Assembly (NCBI GenBank): GCA_964435775.1
Contig: CAYTAP010000083.1
Span: forward strand, 1 to 18,048
DNA from: CAYTAP01 sp964435775
GTDB taxonomy: Bacteria > Planctomycetota > Phycisphaerae > Tepidisphaerales > Tepidisphaeraceae
Direction: 5' to 3'
Length of the DNA stretch: 18,048 nucleotides
Each line of letters begins with the position of its first letter. Position 1 is the stretch's first letter. Position numbers and translations under genes: made by a program. Under the pieces are notes generated by a model. It did not search any database, was not told the DNA's origin, and worked only from the letters and a program-made list of their open reading frames with translations. Of this stretch, positions 7,590-15,008 are shown in pieces.

Positions 7590-7900
7590 GCTGTCAACCT
7601 TTCTCTCGAATGGGCGATGGATTGATCTCCACGTTGCGCTGGATGGGAGATCGCGGGCTCTTGGCCATTGAGCCAAAAGAGAGGCGTAAACCCATGATGG
7701 ATTGCGGAGACGCTTGCGAGGAGCGGTCGAAATGCTTCCAAACAAATGGGAGCCGGACGGCGAAGCCCTGAATGGGCTTGCGAGACACATCCGACCTTGC
7801 CAGTGGTTTCATCATGCGCACGCTACAGCCCGGAGTCAATCAAAATCCCTTATTTTCCCACGGCGGGGCGTGGTCAATTTTTGTGGCCTACCTGGGTGGA
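7590..7900. other. Intergenic region upstream of the pseudopilin gene
   Basis: No gene is supported in this stretch. It should contain the leader and promoter of the pseudopilin gene on the - strand; a promoter-like pair at 7811-7839 would give a leader of about 215 bases. A small interrupted inverted repeat lies around CTCTTGGC...GCCAAAAGAG near 7658-7681. It separates the operon that ends with the DUF6067 gene from the pseudopilin gene. Confidence 0.5.
7811..7839 (-). promoter_or_regulatory. Possible promoter for the pseudopilin-esterase-fucosidase group
   Basis: On the - strand TTGACT (complement of 7834-7839) is followed after 17 bases by CATGAT (complement of 7811-7816, 4 of 6 to TATAAT). 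It uses the same TTGACT hexamer and the same 17-base spacing as the candidate before the PEP-CTERM genes. It sits just beyond the palindrome closing the upstream operon, where a new promoter would be expected. Confidence 0.3.
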
Positions 7901-7952
7901 TGGAGGGCGTCGCTCCAGCGACGCCGCGGCGTTGCCGGAGCAGCGCCCTCCA
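7901..7952 (-). terminator. 52-base palindrome immediately after the DUF6067 gene
   Basis: The whole segment is nearly its own reverse complement. Each 26-base half pairs with the other at 22 positions plus two G-T wobbles, with CCGCGG at the centre. On the - strand it starts three bases after the stop codon at 7956-7958, which is where a terminator of the operon would sit. No T-run follows directly (the next T/A-rich bases are some 20 away), so a stabilising 3' hairpin or a REP-like dispersed repeat is also possible. Confidence 0.5.
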
Positions 7953-7955
7953 CTC

Positions 7956-10949
7956 CTATGGCTTCACCGGCTTTCCGCCCATTTCCTTTTGACGCGCGGC
8001 GATGGCTTGGGTGATGTTCGCCAGCATGTTGCCGGGCGTGAACGGTCCCTTGTGAGCGCCCCAGAAGTCGCCAGTGTCGGGGTAATAGATTTCAAGCAGG
8101 CCCTGGTGGCTGGGGATGTCGATGAAGGCCCATTCGGAAATGCCCGTGACTGGATGGATGATGAACTGGTGGCCTTGCATGCCGACCTTGTTCGCCAGTT
8201 GAGCCCGCACCTTTTCCGACAGCGACACATCCTTGTCGGAGCTGTTGTAATAGTTGGCGAGGATCGCGTTCCGCTTTTTGTCGAAGAACAGCGAGCACTG
8301 GATGCCGGGCTGGCCGAAATCGACATCGGCGCACGCCTTGGCGTTGAGATAGACGACATTCGCCGAGTCGGCCGACAGGTCCTGCATGACCCGCTTCATC
8401 CATTCCTCGTAGAGCTGGTTGGCCCGCGGGATCGGTCGGAGCGTGGGGGATGTGAGAAGCTGTTTGCTGATGGCGGTGAGCGTCGCCTCGGGATCGAGGG
8501 TGGATTGGGCGGGCAGCTTGTCCAATCCCAACACGTTTTTAGCGGTGAACGGCCACGGCTTGGCAAAGCCGATGACCACGCGGTAATCCTCGGCGGGGAT
8601 GAACAATTTCAATTGCCCATCGCTGAACTCAATCTCTTCCCCGGTTTCGGCATCATAGAAATAGCGAAGGTCGGCGTTGCTCCACTGCGACGCGCGGGCA
8701 ATGGGGACGGCGTCGATGACTGATTTCTGAGACTGGTTCGAGACCATGAGCAAGGCGCGCCCATCGGCGGAGTAGGTGGTGACGTACGTCGTGTCGCGGC
8801 GGGTCTTGATCGCATCCGGGCGGTAGTAAGCGTGCCAGGCGACGGTGGGATCGTCGAGCCAGAACAAGTCGAGCGCGTTGATCCATCGGCCGGCATAGCC
8901 GGCATCATCGCCGCCGGAGAAGTTGGTCACATGGTGCAGCAACAATCGGCTGTACACGGCGCGCCAGTATTTTCGCACCGGGCCGATGTTGGGATAAGCG
9001 GACTCCTCGGTCTGCGGGAAGGGGTACCAGTCGAGTTCCATGCCCCATTGCTCGGAGGTCATCACGCGGTATTGGCCAAGCGTGAAGAGCTTGGTGTAAA
9101 GGTATTCGCCGTTGAGCATCTTGCCGGCGAAGCTGCGCCCGGGAATCACCGGGCTGATCGCGTTGAGCCAGAGGAACGGGCTGTCCGTCCGACCGGCCTC
9201 GACGGTGCTCGTGGCGATGCGCTTGATGAACTCGCGCGATCGCCAGATCGCGCTGGTGGGTTCGCGCCGCCCGTCATCGCGCTGATAGCCGTAGCCGTTG
9301 GGCGGGTCATCGTAATAGACGTACGGCGGGTTGTCCTGATACAGAAAGCTGATGCCGGCGTGGCGAACTTCCTCGTTGAACCACCAGACGCGGTAGTTGG
9401 CGTTGGTCGTCGAGACATTTGACGAAGCCTCGACGCGAATGAACGGATTGACGGGCAGGTTGGCTTCCTCGAGCATCTTGACCGCCCACTCATCGGGCGG
9501 CTTGGGCGTTTGCTTGTTCCATCCGAGCCCCGAACCCCACTCGTGCCAGAACTGCTGATATTCAGGCGTCCCGCCGCATTCGGAAACCGATGACGCCATG
9601 ACGCCGATCTGATCGGCGCCGGTGGCCGCAGCGTATTTCTTGAGCAGATCGAGCGTGAGGAACCGGCCGTAGGTGGGGTATGAGCCATCCGTGAACCAGT
9701 TGGTGAAGCTGGTTCCATTTTTATATGGCTGGCGATAACTCTGGTTGCGCCAAAGATGCGCATGCCTGGGCATCGGTTTGAACGGGCTGGCTTGCAGTGC
9801 GAATTGGAAGGTGCGTTCCTTGGTGAGTTCCAGGGGTCTGTTGACGAACCATGCGGTATAGATCACCTCATCGCCAACGCGCTCAACTTGTGCGGCGGGG
9901 AGATGTTCATCGTTGTGCATCCCCTCTTCCGAGGCGTTGGAATAGACCAGCCCTCGATCATCATCACCGAGCCATATAAACGGGGGCATGTTGCCGATGC
10001 GCGGCCAATTCTTGCTGGGAAAGGTGTGGGAGTCCCAGAGGACACCCTGTTTGGGATCAAGCGCGCCCATGCACTCTTTCTGCGTTCCCTCGATTCGCCG
10101 CCAGGTGACGGAGGCTTCAATCAACTGGGCGATGGCGCCGCGGTAGGGCAGCTCAAGCCGAAGGTCCTCGATCTTCACCGGCCCGACGGCCGGAGTCAGA
10201 TGGACGGTGAACAAATAAAACCCATCGTAATCGAACGCGCCTTCAACCTTGAGGGAGATCCCTTCGCCGGTGAATGTTTGGACATATGCCGTCGTGCCCT
10301 CGCCGGTTTTCGTCAGCCTGGGTTGATCTCCGGTCAGGGTCGTCAGTTTTCCGTCGCCGGTTCGCGCGCGAAAAACCACCGGGCGCGCGAACAACGGCTC
10401 GCCGGCGGCGATGACCTGCGTCAAGAGCCCGTCTGTTCCGTGTTCATAGGTCCGCTCGATGCACGAGACCGTATTTTCGCGAATAACCGGCGCGGTGAAT
10501 GGGGGGATGATGATGTCCGGGTTCGTCCCGATGGGCCCGACCTTCTCAAAGGGCATCACGGTGCGCTTGAAGGTTTCGCTGTCGCGTGCGAGTTCCTTGC
10601 CGGCGACATCGACGATCCGGCCGATGACCTGATACTCCGCGCCATCGGGCATCGCGCCGACGTCGAGATAGCCGTGGGCCTGCCCCTTGGCGTCAATGGG
10701 CAGGGATGTGGTTTTGATCGATTTGCCGTCGCGCTCCACGATGATCGACAGTTGGGTGGCTGAGGGGTTGGCGGCGCGAAATTGCGCTGCATCGAGTTTG
10801 TATTCGAACAAGCCTTTGGAGGGGTATGGACCAATGTTGAACACAAAATCCTTTCCGGCCGCCAGCGTTGACGATGCGGCCAGCAACAAAGCCGCCGCGA
10901 CCGTCGCGCTCCGGGCGCAGCGTGAGAGACTCGTGAGTATCCATGGCAT
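7956..10949 (-). CDS. Secreted DUF6067/GH123-like putative glycoside hydrolase (complete copy)
   Basis: A 997-residue exported protein. The signal peptide (1 to about 31) ends STLAA. Residues about 33-390 look like beta-sandwich domains and include features I associate with DUF6067/GH123-like N-terminal regions: PPFIWLGDDDRGLVYSNAS (322-340) and FQFALQASPFKPMPR (381-395). Residues about 396-700 look like a TIM barrel with a probable sugar cleft: FTNWFTDGSYP, then FLYQDNPPYVYYDD (535-548) and GYGYQRDDG. A C-terminal beta-rich part (about 715-800) and a further domain (about 820-990) are shared with the partial gene at the right edge. Specificity is unknown and I cannot name catalytic residues. 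AAAAGGAG (complement of 10956-10963) lies six bases before the ATG; an in-frame GTG six codons upstream lies over that site and is rejected. The symporter gene ends 27 bases upstream. Confidence 0.8.
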   Translation of the reverse strand: MPWILTSLSRCARSATVAAALLLAASSTLAAGKDFVFNIGPYPSKGLFEYKLDAAQFRAANPSATQLSIIVERDGKSIKTTSLPIDAKGQAHGYLDVGAMPDGAEYQVIGRIVDVAGKELARDSETFKRTVMPFEKVGPIGTNPDIIIPPFTAPVIRENTVSCIERTYEHGTDGLLTQVIAAGEPLFARPVVFRARTGDGKLTTLTGDQPRLTKTGEGTTAYVQTFTGEGISLKVEGAFDYDGFYLFTVHLTPAVGPVKIEDLRLELPYRGAIAQLIEASVTWRRIEGTQKECMGALDPKQGVLWDSHTFPSKNWPRIGNMPPFIWLGDDDRGLVYSNASEEGMHNDEHLPAAQVERVGDEVIYTAWFVNRPLELTKERTFQFALQASPFKPMPRHAHLWRNQSYRQPYKNGTSFTNWFTDGSYPTYGRFLTLDLLKKYAAATGADQIGVMASSVSECGGTPEYQQFWHEWGSGLGWNKQTPKPPDEWAVKMLEEANLPVNPFIRVEASSNVSTTNANYRVWWFNEEVRHAGISFLYQDNPPYVYYDDPPNGYGYQRDDGRREPTSAIWRSREFIKRIATSTVEAGRTDSPFLWLNAISPVIPGRSFAGKMLNGEYLYTKLFTLGQYRVMTSEQWGMELDWYPFPQTEESAYPNIGPVRKYWRAVYSRLLLHHVTNFSGGDDAGYAGRWINALDLFWLDDPTVAWHAYYRPDAIKTRRDTTYVTTYSADGRALLMVSNQSQKSVIDAVPIARASQWSNADLRYFYDAETGEEIEFSDGQLKLFIPAEDYRVVIGFAKPWPFTAKNVLGLDKLPAQSTLDPEATLTAISKQLLTSPTLRPIPRANQLYEEWMKRVMQDLSADSANVVYLNAKACADVDFGQPGIQCSLFFDKKRNAILANYYNSSDKDVSLSEKVRAQLANKVGMQGHQFIIHPVTGISEWAFIDIPSHQGLLEIYYPDTGDFWGAHKGPFTPGNMLANITQAIAARQKEMGGKPVKP

Positions 10950-10976
10950 GACAAACTCCTTTTGCACATGATCACT

Positions 10977-12389
10977 CTAGGCGCACGCCTCCTGCGCGGG
11001 CGCTGGTTCGTTTGCGCCGGCGATCGCCGCAGCGCGCTGTGCCCTGGCGATGCTGTATCTGGAACCTTTCCGCATCGTCCAGGCATGGATGAGGAACAAG
11101 GTCATCCCGATGCCGGAAAAGATTTCGCCGATCATGAATCCAACGTGGTAATTGTGGCCGGCCCAGTAAATGGTCCACGCCGTCAGCAGGCTGAAGAACC
11201 CGCCGAACAAGTTGCGCATGCAGGCGTTGGTCGAGGTGATCGAGCCGACATCCTTTTCAGGGCTCGACTTGTACACCATGATGTCGGCCGCCGCGTACAG
11301 GGGAAACACCATCGTCTGCGCGAGGACAAGCAGGGTGAGCTGCATCTTCGTTTGAACGTACATCTGAAAGACAAAACAGGCGGTGCCGAGAATGAAATAG
11401 ACGAGCACGACCTTGAGTCCGCCGAAGCGATCGATGACCCATCCAAGCGGATAGGAGAGCACGACGTTGGCGATCTGCGCCCAGGCAAGCGCCTGGAAGA
11501 TGTCGTTGCGGCTGAGTTGCAGCGTGGCGGAGGACCAGAACCAGATCCAAAGAACGTTGGAGTAGCCATAGGCGCCGATGATGGCGACCCCGGCCATCAG
11601 GATGAAAATCCGTTTGTCCTCCGCGGCGACTTTGAAGGTGGACCAGGGTTTGAACGGCTCGGAAGGGGGGTGATAGACCGGCGGTTCCTTGATGAGCAAG
11701 GCGCACAAGGTCGTGATGACCATGACGCCTCCCCCGATCAGGTAGGGGACCGACTCGCCCAGTTCGATGATCCGTCCGGCGTACCAACTGGCGAGGAAGC
11801 CGGTGATGCCACCGATGATGCCGAAGATGGAATTGGTTCGCGCCAGCACCTTGCGGGGCACGCAATCGATCATGACCAGCGAAAAGGTCGATTGCTTCAG
11901 GTCCATGAACAGCATGTAAACCACATACATCCCCAGGACGAGCCAGACCAGCCGCGGGACCGCCAGGAAGGGAAACGTCACGATGATCACGATGATGAAG
12001 GGCGCGGAGATGAAAAAATAGGGCTTTCGCCGCCCGAGCCGGGAGACGGTGTGGTCGCTCATCCAGGAAAAGAGCATGACCAGGAAGCTCACCGTCCAGG
12101 TGTTGACGGTGTTGATCGTCCCCTGGATGTTTTCCTCGACACCCAGGTGGAGCAGCTTGAGAATGATCAGCGGCCCGATGATCCCCAGTGCCAGTCCCCA
12201 CCCAAGATTGGCGATACCGATGAAGAAAACGTTGCGCCACATGAGGGCGCGATCCTCGTAATACGCCTTCAGCGCCTCGGGATCGGTGCGATAGGGGGAC
12301 TTGCGGGAGATGCTGAACAGCGGCGGGCGCGCCGCCGGCGAATGGTCGGCAAGTGGCGTATGCGGGGGCATCTGGGTGATGAGGCTCAT
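10977..12389 (-). CDS. GPH-type (MFS) sugar:cation symporter
   Basis: A 470-residue inner-membrane transporter. The first 50 residues are hydrophilic, then about 12 hydrophobic segments follow: the first pair near 53-78 and 93-110, the loop SDHTVSRLGRRKP at 111-123, further helices to about residue 285, a central loop near KEPPVYHPPSEPFKPW, then the second bundle. The GRRKP loop between helices 2 and 3 and the overall pattern fit the glycoside-pentoside-hexuronide:cation symporters (MFS_2 type), which import sugars or short glycosides with Na+ or H+. The substrate cannot be read from the sequence; neighbours suggest fucose- or galactose-containing oligosaccharides. GGAG (complement of 12394-12397) lies four bases before the ATG, and the gap to the GH95-like gene is 25 bases, so co-transcription is likely. 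Confidence 0.88.
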   Translation of the reverse strand: MSLITQMPPHTPLADHSPAARPPLFSISRKSPYRTDPEALKAYYEDRALMWRNVFFIGIANLGWGLALGIIGPLIILKLLHLGVEENIQGTINTVNTWTVSFLVMLFSWMSDHTVSRLGRRKPYFFISAPFIIVIIVTFPFLAVPRLVWLVLGMYVVYMLFMDLKQSTFSLVMIDCVPRKVLARTNSIFGIIGGITGFLASWYAGRIIELGESVPYLIGGGVMVITTLCALLIKEPPVYHPPSEPFKPWSTFKVAAEDKRIFILMAGVAIIGAYGYSNVLWIWFWSSATLQLSRNDIFQALAWAQIANVVLSYPLGWVIDRFGGLKVVLVYFILGTACFVFQMYVQTKMQLTLLVLAQTMVFPLYAAADIMVYKSSPEKDVGSITSTNACMRNLFGGFFSLLTAWTIYWAGHNYHVGFMIGEIFSGIGMTLFLIHAWTMRKGSRYSIARAQRAAAIAGANEPAPAQEACA

Positions 12390-12414
12390 ACAGCTCCGGT
12401 TTCGCGCGGGTCAC

Positions 12415-14994
12415 TCAAGGCTTGCCCCACCAACTCGTCCAGACGCCATCGGGCTCCGGATCCGAGGGTCGAAGGCGCACAGGGCCGGTGAAGGACCAGG
12501 GATTCGCCGCATCGTCCTCCGGCGCGTCGATCGTTGTCTCGATGGGAAGATGCGCCCGCAACGTCAGCAGGACCGCGCCCATTTCCTCCAGCGTGAAGGT
12601 GAGATATCCATCGGTGTCGATGGAGAACGGGATGTTGCGGTTCTCGGCGGTCGGATCCATCGCCGTGATGTTGGAGGCCGGTTCGTCCGGCCAGGGATTG
12701 ACCAGCCGCAGTGCGTGCGTTTGATCGCCGGAGAGGACCACCCAATGCGCCCTGCCGCCCACGCGACGGGCAGACACATTGACACCGGGGCGGGCGCGGA
12801 AATTGACGAAACCAACATCGGTCCAGCTTGTCGGCATCGCCGGGAAAACGTGAATAACGCCTGAATGGCTTTGCAGGAGCATCTCGTTGACGCCATTGGT
12901 CAGGCCGCAGAGCTGATTCTGCATCCACATCATGCCGTTTCGGTCTTCGGGCGCGCGGGATTGCTCGGTCAGAAAGCCGTTGGTCTTCAACGTGCTGGTC
13001 ACCCAACCGTTGAGCAGATCATCCAGCGCGCCGTCGCCGTCGCCGAGCCAGGCCTTGGTGACGCCGAGCCATCCCATCGAAAGGTCATCATTCCATCGCA
13101 GGCGGGTGCTGTCGGGCTGGCCGACCGTGACGCGCGAGGAGCAGCGCCAGACATTGGCCATCGTGCGCTGCGCGATCGCCAAAAGGTTGGCGGGACCCAA
13201 TTGCGTCACCAGGGCGGTGGGGTAGATCGGGAAGATCTGGTAGGGATGGGAGACGGGGACATCGAGAGGCACGCCTTGCGCCAGGGCGAACTCGCCGTTG
13301 ATGACGGGGACCGGGTTGAGCTTTGCGAGGGTGGCGCGGTAGCGGGTGGCATCCTCGGCCGCACCGATCACGTCCGCCGCCAGCGCGGCGTCGCGGAGAT
13401 GCCCATGCACAGCCGTCAGGTCGCTCCCGGCATCGCGAAGCAGGCGCTGGGTGGGTACGACGTTGAACATCGTGTCCTCGCACAGCTTGCTCAGGGGCAG
13501 CGAGAGCCGGCCGGTTGCGGGATCCGGTTCGAGATAGCCGACATAAAAATCCGCGACGCCCTTGATGAGCGGCCAGCCGTGCTGCTCAAGCATCGCGCGG
13601 TCGCCACTGAATTGGTAATGCCACCACGCGATCTGCGCGGTCCACGCTGAGACGAACAATTCATAGCGCCAGTAGCCGACGCCCCAGTGGTCGATGCCAC
13701 GCCCGATGCTGGCGAAGGGCACCTTGATGCCGGGCATGTTCCAGACGCGCCTTGTTTCCATTTCCATTTCCGGCATGACGGACCAGAAGTGGCGGATGTA
13801 GGGCTTGATCAAGTCGCATTGGTTGGACGCAAAGAGAGGCCAGTAGCACATCTGGGAGTTGATGTTGTTGTGATAGTCACCGCCATAGGGTTGATCGAGC
13901 GGCAAGCTCCACGCGCTCATCAGCGGCGAGGGATACGCGCCGCGGCTGCTGGAGGCCATCGTGTAGGTTGCGAAGCACCAGAGGGCTTCGAGGATGCGTT
14001 CGGGAAGCTGGACGGCCGAGCGGCTCCATCGCTCGTGCCAGAAGTTGCAATGATCGTAGCTTAGCCGCTCAAAATTTCGCTGCCACGCCGTTTCCAGGAG
14101 CAGCGAGGCCCGCCGATTCAGGAACGCCCCCTCGCGCGAGGTGACGATGGTCAGGAAAAGATCGGCGGTGGAATCGTCGATACCGAGCATCGCCGAATCG
14201 GCGGTGACATCCGTCGTGGTCAACGTCGCGCCGCGGACCTGCAGCATGAGGAGCGTACGATGGCCGTCGGCATAATCGATCTGAATTGTCGCCTCATTCG
14301 CCGACGTCCGCCGCAGCATCCGGCGGAAAACCTCCTTGCGAATCTCCTGCGCCTTGGGGGAATTGAGATCTCCCGCCGTACCCGGTTCAACAGCCTCGGG
14401 GCTGAGTTGCAGTCGGAATCGCTTGCCCTTCAGGTCCTTCAAACGAATCGCCAGGACATTGGCGTCAGCGTAGATGAAACTTTCAACACGGCCACCGTTG
14501 GTCAGCGACAGGGAATGCGTGGCGCGGTACAGGTCGAGGGTTTGCTCATTGACCCGCAGGTCCGATCCATCCATTTCGCTCAACCATAGACCACCGGCCG
14601 GGAGGAAGCAGGGGAAGTAGGTGCGAAAGTCCCACTCCTCCTCGTTGATCTGGTCGGTGAGCAGGTGGTTGCCGTCGCGCTCGAAGGTGCGGCGCATGTT
14701 TTCGTGGCTGCACCAGGGGACAACAGGATGGCGGAGGTCTCGCACGTCGGATTTGGTCATGCCCCAGCACAGCGAGCCGGTTGGTTGAAAGGTCATCGCG
14801 GCCAGGTCGCCGTTGCCCAGCGGCAAGCCCTCCTGCCAGACCAGGGCGGGCTTTCGATAATTGATGCGGTTTCGTCCGACGCGCTTGGCGATATCGATGG
14901 CCATCGGCACGCCGGGGTAACGGCAATGATGGTCCACCCGTCCCTGCGAACCGGCGGGCGCATGTTGCCAATGGGTGAGGATTGATCGGGGCAT
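12415..14994 (-). CDS. GH95-like alpha-L-fucosidase / alpha-L-galactosidase, cytoplasmic
   Basis: An 859-residue protein without a signal peptide, laid out like family GH95. The N-terminal beta-domain has VWQEGLPLGNGDLAAM (52-67). The (alpha/alpha)6 barrel has HNNINSQMCYWP (375-386), equivalent to the family's N-x-N pair (here N377 and N379), and HPYQIFPIYP (583-592). NGVNEMLLQSHSGVIHVFP (700-718) matches the family's C-terminal EMLLQSH strand. GH95 inverts alpha-1,2-fucosides; some members act on alpha-L-galactosides. The segment where the catalytic acid glutamate is expected (usually in an SPEN motif) reads SKLCEDTMF, with E506 the possible counterpart, so this is a diverged member. GGGAGA (complement of 15001-15006) lies six bases before the ATG in the 14-base gap from the GH36 gene. 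A start at 14904 (residue 31) is possible but has no ribosome binding site. Confidence 0.75.
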   Translation of the reverse strand: MPRSILTHWQHAPAGSQGRVDHHCRYPGVPMAIDIAKRVGRNRINYRKPALVWQEGLPLGNGDLAAMTFQPTGSLCWGMTKSDVRDLRHPVVPWCSHENMRRTFERDGNHLLTDQINEEEWDFRTYFPCFLPAGGLWLSEMDGSDLRVNEQTLDLYRATHSLSLTNGGRVESFIYADANVLAIRLKDLKGKRFRLQLSPEAVEPGTAGDLNSPKAQEIRKEVFRRMLRRTSANEATIQIDYADGHRTLLMLQVRGATLTTTDVTADSAMLGIDDSTADLFLTIVTSREGAFLNRRASLLLETAWQRNFERLSYDHCNFWHERWSRSAVQLPERILEALWCFATYTMASSSRGAYPSPLMSAWSLPLDQPYGGDYHNNINSQMCYWPLFASNQCDLIKPYIRHFWSVMPEMEMETRRVWNMPGIKVPFASIGRGIDHWGVGYWRYELFVSAWTAQIAWWHYQFSGDRAMLEQHGWPLIKGVADFYVGYLEPDPATGRLSLPLSKLCEDTMFNVVPTQRLLRDAGSDLTAVHGHLRDAALAADVIGAAEDATRYRATLAKLNPVPVINGEFALAQGVPLDVPVSHPYQIFPIYPTALVTQLGPANLLAIAQRTMANVWRCSSRVTVGQPDSTRLRWNDDLSMGWLGVTKAWLGDGDGALDDLLNGWVTSTLKTNGFLTEQSRAPEDRNGMMWMQNQLCGLTNGVNEMLLQSHSGVIHVFPAMPTSWTDVGFVNFRARPGVNVSARRVGGRAHWVVLSGDQTHALRLVNPWPDEPASNITAMDPTAENRNIPFSIDTDGYLTFTLEEMGAVLLTLRAHLPIETTIDAPEDDAANPWSFTGPVRLRPSDPEPDGVWTSWWGKP

Positions 14995-15008
14995 GTGTTA
15001 TCTCCCTC

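Noticed and set aside
7590..7790. A 67-residue N-terminal extension of the pseudopilin frame
   Set aside because: The prepilin leader requires the start at 7589, which also has a suitable ribosome binding site; the extension has no conserved features.
7746..8723. A 325-residue + strand open frame spanning the intergenic palindrome and the DUF6067 gene end
   Set aside because: Most of it lies opposite the conserved C-terminal domain of the DUF6067 protein, a region confirmed by its paralogue. No ribosome binding site or domain supports it.
9756..10763. A 335-residue + strand open frame inside the DUF6067 gene
   Set aside because: Antisense shadow; the - strand protein is continuous with a signal peptide and family motifs.
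10962..12491. A 509-residue open frame on the + strand opposite the symporter
   Set aside because: It is an antisense shadow of a GC-rich membrane protein gene: rich in Asp, Gly, Arg and His, with no recognisable domain, while the - strand frame has clear GPH features.
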